Assembly (NCBI RefSeq): GCF_003171675.1
Contig: NZ_QFZQ01000001.1
Span: forward strand, 1 to 64,000
DNA: 64,000 nt
Source of the DNA: Reichenbachiella versicolor
GTDB taxonomy: Bacteria > Bacteroidota > Bacteroidia > Cytophagales > Cyclobacteriaceae
Direction: 5' to 3'
Positions 53,517 through 63,300 of the stretch are shown one piece after another (the first letter of the stretch is position 1; each line of letters opens with the position of its first letter). A program made the position numbers and the translations under genes. The notes below the pieces were generated by a model. The model saw only the letters and a list, made by a program, of their open reading frames with translations, made no database searches and had not been told where the DNA came from.

Positions 53517-54134
53517 ATGGATACAAAAGAGAAAATATTACAAGTAGCAGATGGCCAGTTTCATCGATATGGTATACGGAGTGTATCTATGGATGATATA
53601 GCTAGAGAGTTAGGAATGTCTAAAAAGACTATATATCAATATTTTAAGGATAAAGAGTGCTTGGTACGTTATGTGACCGAATCTAATATTCAGCAGGAGA
53701 TTAGGGATTTTAATGAGGTGTTAGAAAAGTCAGATAATGCTATTGATGAATTATATAAGTTCTCGCTATGTTTCAGAAAGAATTTAAATGATATTAATCC
53801 ATCCTTGCTTTTCGACTTGCAAAAGTTTCATCCAACTTCTTGGCAGCTATGGGAAGATTTTAAATATTCTTTTATTAAAGACATGGTGGTTGATGCGATT
53901 AAGCGAGGTAAAAACGAAGGTGTTTTTAGACAGAGTATTGATGCAGAGGTGTTAGCGTTATATCGTATTGAATCTATTCAGCTTGCATTTGATCCTAAAA
54001 TATTCCCAAAAGAAAAGTTCAACCTTGTGGATATACAACTGGAACTTTTCGATCACTTCGTCTATGGTTTGTTAACTGTAGAAGGACATGAAATTTTCGA
54101 TAAATTAAGAAACTCAACACAAAATGATAAATAG
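53517..54134 (+). CDS. TetR/AcrR-family transcriptional regulator
   Basis: Repressor-type regulator of 205 residues. The N-terminal helix-turn-helix reads VSMDDIARELGMSKKTIYQY, followed by a ligand-binding helical domain. The frame opens at 53484, but the ATG at 53517 directly before DTKEKILQVAD fits the family. It overlaps the TolC-type gene by 11 bp and heads the four-gene efflux operon, so it most likely represses its own operon and responds to a transported compound. Confidence 0.9.
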   Translation: MDTKEKILQVADGQFHRYGIRSVSMDDIARELGMSKKTIYQYFKDKECLVRYVTESNIQQEIRDFNEVLEKSDNAIDELYKFSLCFRKNLNDINPSLLFDLQKFHPTSWQLWEDFKYSFIKDMVVDAIKRGKNEGVFRQSIDAEVLALYRIESIQLAFDPKIFPKEKFNLVDIQLELFDHFVYGLLTVEGHEIFDKLRNSTQNDK

Positions 54135-55470
54135 AAATATTCTACTAGCACTAGGTGTCCTCTTGGCTTACCAGGTAAGTTTTGCACAGGAGTCTCCAAA
54201 GACATTTACACTAGATCAGGCGATAAGTTTTGCGATAGAAAACAATCAGCAAAGTAAAAATGCAGCATTAGATGTAGAGGTCGCACAAAGAGAAATAGAT
54301 GAGGTAATAGCAAGAGGGCTACCTCAGATCAATGGTACCGCAGACATTGCTTATAATCATGATATAAGGCCATTTGTTATACCGGCGGGAGCGTTTGATG
54401 GTACTTTCGATCCTAATGGTACTGATGTTGAGGCATCTGCATTGGGAGTTCCTTATACTTCTGATTTGAACTTAAGTCTTGAACAATTAATTATAGACGG
54501 TCAGTTTTTTGCTGGAGTCAAAGCAGCTAGAGTTTATGCTGACCTCGCAAGAAGAGATAAGCTGAAAAACGATATAGATGTCGCTGAAGCAGTTTCAAAA
54601 GCTTACTTTTTAGTATTAGTCAATAAGGAAAGATATGAATTAGTTGAAAACAACTTTTTAAGAACAGATTCCCTGTTGAGAGATACGAAAGGTCTCTATG
54701 AAGGAGGCTTTGCAGAAAAAATAGATGTTAGTAGAGTACAGGTTCAGTATAATAATGTAAAAGTTGAATTGGATAATTATCAAGCATTAATAGACTTGTC
54801 TGAGTCTTTATTGTTGTTCCAATTAGGACTTAATCGAAATCAAAAAATTGATTTGACAGATAAAATTGAGGACGCTGGTTTTTTTGATTTTTCTGAGGTT
54901 GAGACCTTTACGTACAAGGATAGAGTTGAGTTTGATCAGCTTAATATTAATAAGAAATTGGCAGAAATGGATATTAAAACTGTTAGGGGGCAGTATTATC
55001 CTCGAATTGGACTTTATGCTCAGTTAGGTACTTTAACTGGGGCAAGGACTGGCAGTAGATGGTTATTGGAAGAGTGGCATCCTTACAGCGTTATTGGATT
55101 GAGAGCCACGATGCCAATTTTTGACGGACTGATGAAAAGACGTCAAGTGCAACAGCGCCAGCTCAAATCCCACAAAATTGATAATCAGATTGACTTCTTG
55201 AAAAATAATATCGATGTAGAAATCGAACAGGCTATATCCAACTATAATAGAGAGTTTGATAGAATGAAAGCTCAAAAAGAAAATATGGAATTAGCACGTG
55301 AGGTCTATGATGTAGCTAAACTGAAATATCAAGAAGGTGTCGGTTCTAATATAGAAGTGATAGATGCCGATGGATCTTATAAAGAAGCTCAAACTAACTA
55401 TTTCAACGCACTGTATGATGCACTTATCTCTAAGATAGCACTTCAGAAAGCATATGGTGTCTTACTCTAA
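54124..55470 (+). CDS. TolC-family outer-membrane efflux protein
   Basis: Outer-membrane channel of the efflux system, 448 residues. A signal peptide ends near SFAQ. Two OEP-type helical hairpins follow, with the repeat pattern TLDQAISFAIENNQQSKNAA near residue 28 and KLKYQEGVGSNIEVIDADGS near residue 400. It starts inside the end of the TetR gene and is followed 21 bp later by the adaptor gene, so all parts of a tripartite pump are encoded together. Confidence 0.92.
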   Translation: MINRNILLALGVLLAYQVSFAQESPKTFTLDQAISFAIENNQQSKNAALDVEVAQREIDEVIARGLPQINGTADIAYNHDIRPFVIPAGAFDGTFDPNGTDVEASALGVPYTSDLNLSLEQLIIDGQFFAGVKAARVYADLARRDKLKNDIDVAEAVSKAYFLVLVNKERYELVENNFLRTDSLLRDTKGLYEGGFAEKIDVSRVQVQYNNVKVELDNYQALIDLSESLLLFQLGLNRNQKIDLTDKIEDAGFFDFSEVETFTYKDRVEFDQLNINKKLAEMDIKTVRGQYYPRIGLYAQLGTLTGARTGSRWLLEEWHPYSVIGLRATMPIFDGLMKRRQVQQRQLKSHKIDNQIDFLKNNIDVEIEQAISNYNREFDRMKAQKENMELAREVYDVAKLKYQEGVGSNIEVIDADGSYKEAQTNYFNALYDALISKIALQKAYGVLL

Positions 55471-55491
55471 ACAGATTTAACTCATAAACAC

Positions 55492-56670
55492 ATGAAAAAA
55501 TATATTTTATCATCAATTATAGCGTCAGCGGTTTTGATTACAAGCTGTGGCGGGGATAAAACTAGCGTTCAAGAAATCGCCGAAAGCGGAGACATCAAAG
55601 CGATCAGAGCAAAGAAAAAAGAGTTGTCAACTTTAAATCATAATTTACTTGCTGACATAGAAGTCTTGGACGAGGCTATTAGAAAAATTTCGGGTGATAG
55701 AAATTTACCTTTGATTACTACATTATCGGCATCAGAAGAGCAATTTATGCACTTTGTTGAGTTACAAGGTGATATAGCTACTAAGAAAAATGTACTGATC
55801 TATCCAGAAATGTCTGGTGTTTTGTATCGTGTATATGTGACAGAAGGTCAACGTGTAAAAAAAGGTCAATTGCTTGCTTCTATAGATGATGGAGGAATGA
55901 GTAGCCAGTTGATTCAATTAAAGACTCAGTTAGAGTTAGCAAAAACTACTTTTGAAAGACAGAAGAGACTCTGGGATCAAAATGTGGGTACAGAGATTCA
56001 ATTTTTACAGGCTAAATCTAATTATGAGTCTCAAGAGAAGGCTGTTGAACAGCTGACAAGTCAGTTAGCTAAGTTTAAGATCACAGCTCCTTTTGCGGGA
56101 ATTATTGATGATGTGATTAAGGATCAGGGTACAGTAGTAGCTCCTTCAGGTCCGGGTTCTGAGGTTTTTAGAATTATTAACCTTTCTAACATGTATGTGG
56201 AAGTTGCTGTACCGGAGAATTATATTTCATCAATAAATGTAGGAACTGAAGTAGAGGTATATATTCCAGTTTTAGATAAGAAACTTAAATCAAAAGTTAG
56301 ACAGACTGGTAATTTTATTAATCCACAGAACAGGTCATTTACAGTAGAGGTTCCAGTGCAAAATGCAGACGAACAAATCAAGCCAAATATGACGGCAGTG
56401 GTAAAAATAAATGATTATAGTAATGAAAAATCAATCTTGATTCCTCAAAGTATTATCTCAGAAAATGCTGAAGGTAAGCAGTACGTATTCATGGCGTATG
56501 AAGTGGATGATAAGAATATTGGTTTAGCTAAGAGACAAATCGTTGAAACTGGCAAAACACAGGGCGATATAGTGGAAGTGACTTCAGGAATCAAAGTAGG
56601 AGATCAATTGATTAATGAAGGAGCAAGAAATGTAAAACAAGGCCAGAAAGTTAAAATCATCAACGGGTAA
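55492..56670 (+). CDS. RND efflux periplasmic adaptor (membrane-fusion protein), lipoprotein
   Basis: Adaptor of 392 residues joining the RND pump to TolC. The signal ends in LITSC (Cys19). A charged coiled helix precedes the barrel-sandwich (SGVLYRVYVTEGQRVKKGQLL), the alpha-hairpin (about 135-190) and a second lipoyl half ITAPFAGIIDD, then a beta-barrel and membrane-proximal domain. The short helical segment at residues 25-60 before the lipoyl domain is a common Bacteroidota feature. It ends 2 bp before the pump gene. Confidence 0.92.
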   Translation: MKKYILSSIIASAVLITSCGGDKTSVQEIAESGDIKAIRAKKKELSTLNHNLLADIEVLDEAIRKISGDRNLPLITTLSASEEQFMHFVELQGDIATKKNVLIYPEMSGVLYRVYVTEGQRVKKGQLLASIDDGGMSSQLIQLKTQLELAKTTFERQKRLWDQNVGTEIQFLQAKSNYESQEKAVEQLTSQLAKFKITAPFAGIIDDVIKDQGTVVAPSGPGSEVFRIINLSNMYVEVAVPENYISSINVGTEVEVYIPVLDKKLKSKVRQTGNFINPQNRSFTVEVPVQNADEQIKPNMTAVVKINDYSNEKSILIPQSIISENAEGKQYVFMAYEVDDKNIGLAKRQIVETGKTQGDIVEVTSGIKVGDQLINEGARNVKQGQKVKIING

Positions 56671-56672
56671 CT

Positions 56673-59600
56673 ATGAGTGATCAAATCAATCAAGACAAGC
56701 AATTTGGTTTGTCAACATGGGCGATCAACAATTCGTCTGTGATTTATGTAATGATTGGGATTTTCTTTTTGGTTGGACTGTCATCGTACTTTTCGATGCC
56801 AAGAGAAAATTTTCCAGAAGTCAAGGAGACTAAGATATATGTAAGTACTCCATATCCAGGTAACACTGCAGAAGATATTGAAAGGTTAATTACTGACCCT
56901 CTAGAGGATCAACTTAAGAACGTAAGTAATCTAGTAGAGATACTTTCAACTTCTCAGGAGGATTATTCTATCATAACTGTAGAGTTTGATGAAGATATCA
57001 CAGTGGATGCTGCAAAGCAGAAGGTAAAGGACAAGGTAGATAGCGAGGTTGCCAATGAAGATTGGCCATTGTTCAATGGTGCTAAGGTAGAGCCTAATGT
57101 ATTCGATATGAATATATCAGAAGAAATGCCGATCATGAATGTTAATCTGGCTGGTGACTATACTATTGAAAGCTTAAAAGAATTCGGTGAGTACTTAGAA
57201 GATGAGATCGAAAAGTTAACAGAAATTAAGTCTGTAGCTATCAGAGGTGCTCAAGATAAGGAAGTTGAGGTTGCAGTGGATGTCTATAAGATGATGGCCG
57301 CTAAAGTTAACTTTGATAATGTGTTACAAGCTATCAGTAACGGAAATATGACTATTTCCGCTGGTAATATGAAAGCTAGTGGACAACGTAGAACTATCAG
57401 GATTCTAGGTGAAATTGATGATCCGGAGCAGCTCAAAAATTTTGTAGTAAAGCATGAAGGAGAGTCCCCGGTTTATGTTAAGGATATTGCTGAAGTAACT
57501 TTTAAAGAGGAAGATAAAACTACTTTCGCAAGAGATTTTGGTCATAATGTAGTAATGCTTGACGTGAAAAAGCGTGCTGGGAAAAACATGATCGAAGCAG
57601 CAAATAAAATCGAGGAGATTTTAGCCACTGCGCAGGCAGAAGTATTGCCAAAAGATTTATCCGTTACTATCACGAATAATTCTGCTCCACGAACACTTAA
57701 TCAGGTAGAAGACTTGGTGAATAACATCATCTTTGGTATTATTCTGGTTGTTACGGTTTTAATGTTCTTCTTAGGTTTTAGAAATGCCCTTTTCGTAGGT
57801 TTTGCGATTCCTATGTCTATGTTCATGTCTTTTATGATATTGAATCTGTTTGGTTATACACTTAATACCATGATTCTCTTCGGGCTGATTATGGGACTAG
57901 GAATGCTTGTTGATAATGGTATAGTGGTAGTAGAGAACGTCTACCGTCTGATGGAGGAAGAAGGGATGACTAGGTTGCAGGCAGCGAAGGTAGGTATTGG
58001 TGAAATAGCATTTCCTATTATTATCTCTACTGCGACAACCGTTGCAGCGTTTGTGCCGCTTGGAATGTGGCCTGGGGTGATGGGGCAGTTCATGAAATAC
58101 TTCCCGATAACATTATCTGTTGTTCTAGGTTCTTCGCTTTTTGTCGCCATTTTCATGAATTCCATGTTGGTATCAAGGTTTATGGACATTAGTAACAAGG
58201 AGCTCAGTGTAAAGTCTTTGGTTAGGTTGACGCTAATTTTAGTGTCCTTTGGAGTATTTATGCTAGTATTCGGTGGTAGTGCAAGAGGTCTTGGATCATT
58301 ATTGATCTTCACTGCAATTATGTTCTGGTTATATAAATATGTGATCAAGAAATTAGCTGATAAGTTTCAAAGAACTTTACTTGTCAAGTTTGAGAACTTC
58401 TATGAAAAGCAACTGAAGTTTTCTTTGAGAGGAGGAAATATCTATTGGTTCTTCTCTATCACTACTATTGGTCTTTTTGCTGCTTTTATGTTCTTTGGAA
58501 TGTCAATTGGCTCTGGTAGAACTAAGGTAGAATTCTTTCCTGATAATACTCCAAATCAAATCATAGTGTATATCGAGTATCCTCAGGGGACAGCTATTGA
58601 AAAGACTAATGCTATCACTAAAGAAATCGAACAGAAAGTATATAGTATTCTTAATGATAAAGAGTATTTCGAAGGTGATTTCAATTTCATGACTGAGTCA
58701 GCTGTATCTCAAGTAGGAGAAGGAGCAGGGAACCCTCAGACTGATGGAGGTTCTGCAGCAGAGATGCCTCATAGGGGTAAGATCACAGCATCTATGCGAG
58801 AATATAAATACAGAAATGGATTGGATTCTGAAGAGCTAAGAAGGAAAGTTCAAGAAGCTTTGAAAGGTATATATCCTGGTGTATTGATTTCAGTTGAAAA
58901 AGACGCTGTTGGTCCACCTGCAGGCTATCCTATCAATATAGAGTTGGAAGGCAAGGATTATGACTTGTTAATAAGTACAGCTGAGAAAATGAGAGATTTC
59001 ATTAACTCTAAGAACATCGGTGGAATCGAGGAGTTAAAGATTGATGTTAATAAAGACAAGCCAGCGATGGAAGTCTTGGTTGATAGGAAGAAAGCGGGAG
59101 AACTTGGTGTAGCAGTTGGACAAGTGGGGAGCCAGTTAAGACGATCTCTTTTTGGTGAGAAAGCAGGTGTTTATAAAGTAGATGGTGAAGATTATGATAT
59201 TAATGTCAGGTTTAATCAGGATTTGAGATATAACACAAGTGCGTTATTCAATCAGAACATAATTTATAGAGATCAGTCTAATGGACAGATTAAAGAAGTT
59301 CCATTATCAGCAGTATCTAAATTTAAGAATACATCTGGTTTCAGTGCGGTTAAACATAAAGATACTAGAAGAGTAGTGACAGTTTATTCAGGATTACAGC
59401 CAGGCTATACGGATGCAGGGGCTATTGTTGCTGAAATTCAAGAAGAGATGCAAGATTATGATGGATTACCTAAAGGAGTTAGGATTGATTATACTGGTCA
59501 GATAGAAGAGCAGACAAAACAGATGAATTTTTTAATGGGAGCATTCTTTACGGGTCTTGGTTTGATTATGCTTTTGTTGATATTTCAATTTGGAGGCGTG

Positions 59601-60137
59601 TCTAAACCTGCAATCATTATGCTGGCAATATTCCTAAGTTTCATTGGAGTATTTGGTGGTTTGATTGTAACTGGATGGCCATTTGTTATTATGATGACTA
59701 TGATGGGAATTATATCTCTTGCAGGTATCGTAGTAAACAACGGAGTGGTATTACTAGATTATACTCAACTTTTGATTGATCGTAAAAAAGAAGAGTTGAA
59801 GATGGATGAAACGCAATATCTAGATAAAGATACTGTAGTTCAATTGGTTGTTAAGGGGGGTAAAGCAAGGTTGAGACCAGTTATACTTACTGCAATAACA
59901 ACTGTTCTAGGTTTAATTCCATTGGCAATAGGTCTCAATGTTGACTTTTTCTCATTGTTTACCAACTTCGATCCGAAAATTTACTTCGGAGGAGACAACG
60001 TGATTTTCTGGGGACCTTTAGCATGGACTGTAATATTCGGGTTGATAGTAGCTACATTCCTTACTTTGATTATAGTTCCAGTGCTGTTTACAATTGTTTA
60101 TAGAGTAAAATACTGGTGGTTTAGTCGTAAAAGCTAA
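56673..60137 (+). CDS. RND-family efflux transporter permease
   Basis: Proton-driven inner-membrane pump of 1154 residues, HAE1/AcrB-like, with twelve membrane helices and two large periplasmic loops. The N-terminal helix (about 18-40) is followed by FSMPRENFPEVKETKIYVST. The TM4 proton-relay segment is GMLVDNGIVVVENVYRLME, and GIISLAGIVVNNGVVLLDY is the matching TM10 segment. It is about 100 residues longer than AcrB, mostly through loop insertions. Substrate is unknown; with a TetR gene at the operon head a toxic small molecule is likely. Confidence 0.94.
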   Translation: MSDQINQDKQFGLSTWAINNSSVIYVMIGIFFLVGLSSYFSMPRENFPEVKETKIYVSTPYPGNTAEDIERLITDPLEDQLKNVSNLVEILSTSQEDYSIITVEFDEDITVDAAKQKVKDKVDSEVANEDWPLFNGAKVEPNVFDMNISEEMPIMNVNLAGDYTIESLKEFGEYLEDEIEKLTEIKSVAIRGAQDKEVEVAVDVYKMMAAKVNFDNVLQAISNGNMTISAGNMKASGQRRTIRILGEIDDPEQLKNFVVKHEGESPVYVKDIAEVTFKEEDKTTFARDFGHNVVMLDVKKRAGKNMIEAANKIEEILATAQAEVLPKDLSVTITNNSAPRTLNQVEDLVNNIIFGIILVVTVLMFFLGFRNALFVGFAIPMSMFMSFMILNLFGYTLNTMILFGLIMGLGMLVDNGIVVVENVYRLMEEEGMTRLQAAKVGIGEIAFPIIISTATTVAAFVPLGMWPGVMGQFMKYFPITLSVVLGSSLFVAIFMNSMLVSRFMDISNKELSVKSLVRLTLILVSFGVFMLVFGGSARGLGSLLIFTAIMFWLYKYVIKKLADKFQRTLLVKFENFYEKQLKFSLRGGNIYWFFSITTIGLFAAFMFFGMSIGSGRTKVEFFPDNTPNQIIVYIEYPQGTAIEKTNAITKEIEQKVYSILNDKEYFEGDFNFMTESAVSQVGEGAGNPQTDGGSAAEMPHRGKITASMREYKYRNGLDSEELRRKVQEALKGIYPGVLISVEKDAVGPPAGYPINIELEGKDYDLLISTAEKMRDFINSKNIGGIEELKIDVNKDKPAMEVLVDRKKAGELGVAVGQVGSQLRRSLFGEKAGVYKVDGEDYDINVRFNQDLRYNTSALFNQNIIYRDQSNGQIKEVPLSAVSKFKNTSGFSAVKHKDTRRVVTVYSGLQPGYTDAGAIVAEIQEEMQDYDGLPKGVRIDYTGQIEEQTKQMNFLMGAFFTGLGLIMLLLIFQFGGVSKPAIIMLAIFLSFIGVFGGLIVTGWPFVIMMTMMGIISLAGIVVNNGVVLLDYTQLLIDRKKEELKMDETQYLDKDTVVQLVVKGGKARLRPVILTAITTVLGLIPLAIGLNVDFFSLFTNFDPKIYFGGDNVIFWGPLAWTVIFGLIVATFLTLIIVPVLFTIVYRVKYWWFSRKS

Positions 60138-60236
60138 ATTCCAAAAAAGATAGAGGCAAAAATATGGTGCATTCGGTTGTTGTAGTAGAAAACGAATGTG
60201 CCAATTGTCTCTTAAACTTATTATCTTTACAACACT

Positions 60237-60280
60237 AAACCAGTCCAAACCTCGTAATGATAGGTGTGTGGGCTGGTTTT
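60237..60280 (+). terminator. efflux operon terminator
   Basis: Stem AAACCAG.CC/GG.CTGGTTT with an inner AACCT/AGGT pairing, then a run of T. About 100 bp after the permease stop. Confidence 0.75.
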
Positions 60281-60400
60281 TTTGTGGTAAATGTTCAGTT
60301 TTGAATTTAGTATTCGAAATACATTGAACAAAATGAAAAGCTCTTATCTCGCCGCAAAAGACTAAATTGCAGGATTATTCGACATTAAAAATGATACAGG

Positions 60401-61054
60401 GTGGAACATCTTGAATTGGTAGATAGAATATATGCGAAGGTCAAGCAAATGATCTTCAATCAAGAGCTTAAGCAAGGACAGAAAATAGTTCAAGAAAAGT
60501 TAGCAGCAGAGTTGGGCGTAAGCCGAAGCCCTTTACTCAAAGCTCTTCAAAGGCTTGATGCTGAAATGCTCGTTGAAAGTATTCCACGAAGAGGAATGTA
60601 TGTCAAATCAATTGATATGGATGAGTTGGTGGATATTTTCGAATGTCGTGCAGTATTAGAAGGTCTTTCTGCTAGGCTGGTAGCACAGAGAATTACACCT
60701 GATAGATTGAAAAAACTTAAGGCTTGTTTCAAACCATTTGAAGGAAAGTCAGAAATCAAAATGGAGGCTTATGCTAAAGCTGACAGACAATTCCATAGTC
60801 TGATTTTAGATTGGAGTGGGAATAAAGTAATTGGTCAATTAGAAGTGATTAGTAATGTTCATTTGAGAGCCATGCAGGCTGGCTTACTAAGAAGTCCTGA
60901 AGAGACCCTATCAGAACATCAGGCTATCATAGAGGCTATTGAGAATCAAGATGGCGAAAGGGCAGAAGCTGAAATGAGAAATCACATTGTAATGTCAATT
61001 GAGGATGCAATACAAACACTAAGTGGTAAGGGATTAGAAGAAAGGGAAGTTTAA
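60401..61054 (+). CDS. GntR-family regulator, FadR/FCD subfamily
   Basis: Transcription factor of 217 residues. The winged helix (about 1-70) has KLAAELGVSRSPLLKALQRL, and the all-helical FCD effector domain (about 80-210) contains ADRQFHSLILDWSGN and LSEHQAIIEAIENQD with metal-binding His and Asp residues. Such regulators sense carboxylic acids. It uses a GTG start; no nearby operon is an obvious target. A good terminator follows. Confidence 0.9.
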   Translation: MEHLELVDRIYAKVKQMIFNQELKQGQKIVQEKLAAELGVSRSPLLKALQRLDAEMLVESIPRRGMYVKSIDMDELVDIFECRAVLEGLSARLVAQRITPDRLKKLKACFKPFEGKSEIKMEAYAKADRQFHSLILDWSGNKVIGQLEVISNVHLRAMQAGLLRSPEETLSEHQAIIEAIENQDGERAEAEMRNHIVMSIEDAIQTLSGKGLEEREV

Positions 61055-61082
61055 TTACATCATTTCTTAAATTTTTAGAATG

Positions 61083-61105
61083 GCTCAAGGTTTTATACTT
61101 TGAGC
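61083..61105 (+). terminator. terminator of the GntR gene
   Basis: Inverted repeat GCTCAA/TTGAGC followed by TATTTTTTTT on the plus strand. Confidence 0.8.
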
Positions 61106-61138
61106 TATTTTTTTGTCTATAGTTTTTGCAACGATAGT

Positions 61139-61531
61139 TTATAATTCAACCAATCCCATATTGTCTTTTTCATATTCTTCCATTGTTAACTGAGTAAGAC
61201 TTTTGACCAGTCTAACCTTATTGAAACTACGAAAATGTCTAATTTCAATAATTGAATTCTCAATTTCCCAAATATTGAATGACCAATCATATAGATCGAA
61301 TTTGACGTTTTTAGAAGTGACTGTATTGTCTATGTCATAGACTATTTTGAAATAGTTGTGAAGGGCTTCTTGGTACCCTTTGAATTCTACTTCTTCAATG
61401 TAGTATTCATGGTCGTTGATTGATACACGGTATGTTCCTAGTAGTTTACCTCTATTAATTAGGGTAGCAGGTTTTTGTATTGCCCAATACAGTAAGAGTA
61501 TAATTATCAGTATGGTGATAGCACTTCCCAT
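61139..61531 (-). CDS. hypothetical membrane-anchored protein
   Basis: A 130-residue protein with one N-terminal membrane helix (about 3-18, ITILIIILLLYWAI) and a soluble domain with alternating strands (LLGTYRVSINDHEYYIEEVE, SFNIWEIENSIIEIRHF). No known domain is recognised. The tail-to-tail neighbour is the GntR regulator. It could be a small membrane-tethered sensor, but nothing in the sequence supports any function. Confidence 0.6.
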   Translation of the reverse strand: MGSAITILIIILLLYWAIQKPATLINRGKLLGTYRVSINDHEYYIEEVEFKGYQEALHNYFKIVYDIDNTVTSKNVKFDLYDWSFNIWEIENSIIEIRHFRSFNKVRLVKSLTQLTMEEYEKDNMGLVEL

Positions 61532-61641
61532 TTTTTAATCGGGTAATATTCAAGGTTGACGATGTCAATTCAGTGATAATTCTTAGTGTTAGTATGGTGA
61601 ATTTTGTTTTCAGAGGCATGTACAGTTTTACAAGCATAAAA

Positions 61642-61668
61642 AAGCCGAAAAACGAAAGTTTTCCGGCT
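61642..61668 (-). terminator. terminator after the amtB-linked small gene
   Basis: Inverted repeat AGCCG/CGGCT around an A/T-rich stem (GAAAACTTTCGTTTTT on the minus strand), followed by six T. Confidence 0.7.
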
Positions 61669-61707
61669 TCTGTTTTAGCTAGAGTTTGTGAAATGTTTTG
61701 AAGAGGC

Positions 61708-61902
61708 TTACGCAGCTTTTGCCTTATTGATGGATTTTACTGCCCGCATTAACGGTATAGTATTACCTTCCACATCTAAAAACTGAATACGCTTCTGAGA
61801 AATCAAACCAACGCGATCTTTAGCAGACATTTTTATATAGTTGTCTACTGATATTAAGTTATAGCCTGATTTTACTTTAATTGAAATCTGGTGTACTGTC
61901 AT
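61708..61902 (-). CDS. small conserved-looking protein downstream of amtB
   Basis: A 64-residue soluble protein with a mixed strand/helix pattern (HQISIKVKSGYNLISVDNYI, then FLDVEGNTIPLMRAV). It starts 18 bp after the amtB stop on the same strand and ends before a terminator, so the two form an operon. PII proteins normally occupy this position, but this is far too short and lacks the T-loop, so it is not GlnK. Function unknown. Confidence 0.65.
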   Translation of the reverse strand: MTVHQISIKVKSGYNLISVDNYIKMSAKDRVGLISQKRIQFLDVEGNTIPLMRAVKSINKAKAA

Positions 61903-61920
61903 TTTTTCTTACTGGTGCGT

Positions 61921-63291
61921 TTATTGATCTGATGTTATTAATTTCATTAGTTCTTCCTCGGACATACCATCTATTTCATCCTCAGAATTTTCGTCTTCAG
62001 TTTTTTCACCTCCTATGATGAAACCTGTTTTTTCCTCTTGTGGAGACACTCGTAGACCAACTGTTTTCTTTAATAGAGCGAACATTAAAAATGAAGTTGA
62101 GGTAGTAAATACGAATGCTACAACTACGCCAAGTAATTGAATTCCTAGTTGTTCTAGCCTTGAAACATCGGCTGCCAAATCTCCAAAAAATGCTACACTT
62201 AAAGTTCCCCATACTCCGCAAAAACCATGAACAGGAATAGCACCAACGGGGTCATCTAACTTCAGTTTGTGAAGTAAAAAATCAAAGGAGTAATTGTGTA
62301 CTAATCCGGCAATAGCTCCAATAATTAGTGAATCTAAATGGCTCACATATGCACAAGGAGCTGTGATAGCCACTAATCCACCAATAACTCCTCCGAGTAG
62401 TTTTGGGTACAAGTCTTTTCGATCTTGAAACCAGTAACAGTGAAAAAACGCAACTAGTCCAGCTGTAGCTCCTGCAATGTTTGTATTTAGAATGATATCA
62501 CCTACGGCTTTGTCCAAAGCAAGTTGACTGCCTCCATTGAATCCCCACCATCCTAACCACAGAATGATTAGTCCTAGTACACTATAGGAATAACTGGATG
62601 ATTTGAAATGAACAGGTTTTCCATTCTCATCGAATCTACCAAGTCTCGGACCAATCATCCAAATACCTACTAATGCGACCCATGCTCCAATGGAGTGTAC
62701 TACAGTTGATCCTGCGAAATCAATGAATCCAAGATCTGCCAGCCAAGCAGGGTTGTTCTCATAGAATAGATTTCCCCATACCCAATGACCAAAAACAGGG
62801 TATATGAAAATCGCAATAAATGCAGATGCGGTCATGTAAGGAATAAAACCGGTTCTTTCAGACATCGCTCCCGAAACAATAGTAAGTGCAGTGGTAGCAA
62901 ATGCAATCTGGAAAAGGAAAAATATGGTGCCAAGAGGTGATCCTTCAGGGTTGTCTTGGATACCTATTCCAAAAAATAGGTCGGAACCAATGAATCCTAA
63001 GTGAGATTTTCCAAACATGACTCCAAAACCGACGAAAAGGAAAATAAGACTTCCGACGATCCAGTCAATGATATTTTTGATGCTCACAGCATTGGAATGT
63101 TCAGTACGAACCATTCCTACTTCAAAAGCTTTGAAGCCTGCTTGCATGAAAAATACTAAAGCAGTTGACACCAGTACCCATAGATGATCTACGGAAAAGG
63201 TAATCGACTCAGTTGATAATGGTAGGTCGGCGGCCTGTGACGTCACTGCATAAAAAATCAGTGAAGTCGTTAATAAAGACTTCTTCTTCAT
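61921..63291 (-). CDS. amtB: ammonium transporter AmtB
   Basis: Ammonium channel of about 456 residues with eleven membrane helices after a cleavable signal ending SQA. The pore histidines are both present, in STVVHSIGAWVAL and AIPVHGFCGVWGTL. FQIAFATTALTIVSGAMSER is the family signature. The C-terminal cytoplasmic tail is acidic (DEIDGMSEEELMKLI) and unlike the PII-binding tail of E. coli AmtB. No glnK follows; a small unknown gene does. The ATG at 63291 is preferred over 63300. Confidence 0.94.
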   Translation of the reverse strand: MKKKSLLTTSLIFYAVTSQAADLPLSTESITFSVDHLWVLVSTALVFFMQAGFKAFEVGMVRTEHSNAVSIKNIIDWIVGSLIFLFVGFGVMFGKSHLGFIGSDLFFGIGIQDNPEGSPLGTIFFLFQIAFATTALTIVSGAMSERTGFIPYMTASAFIAIFIYPVFGHWVWGNLFYENNPAWLADLGFIDFAGSTVVHSIGAWVALVGIWMIGPRLGRFDENGKPVHFKSSSYSYSVLGLIILWLGWWGFNGGSQLALDKAVGDIILNTNIAGATAGLVAFFHCYWFQDRKDLYPKLLGGVIGGLVAITAPCAYVSHLDSLIIGAIAGLVHNYSFDFLLHKLKLDDPVGAIPVHGFCGVWGTLSVAFFGDLAADVSRLEQLGIQLLGVVVAFVFTTSTSFLMFALLKKTVGLRVSPQEEKTGFIIGGEKTEDENSEDEIDGMSEEELMKLITSDQ

Positions 63292-63300
63292 AGCTGCCAA

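Noticed and set aside
57881-57940. TM4 of the RND pump has Asp-Asn where AcrB has Asp-Asp.
   Set aside because: The DN form is common in HAE1-type and related RND pumps, so it is not evidence of lost function.
61455-61637. A 60-codon minus-strand frame upstream of the 130-residue membrane protein.
   Set aside because: It overlaps the real gene in another frame and has no signal, motif or ribosome-binding site.
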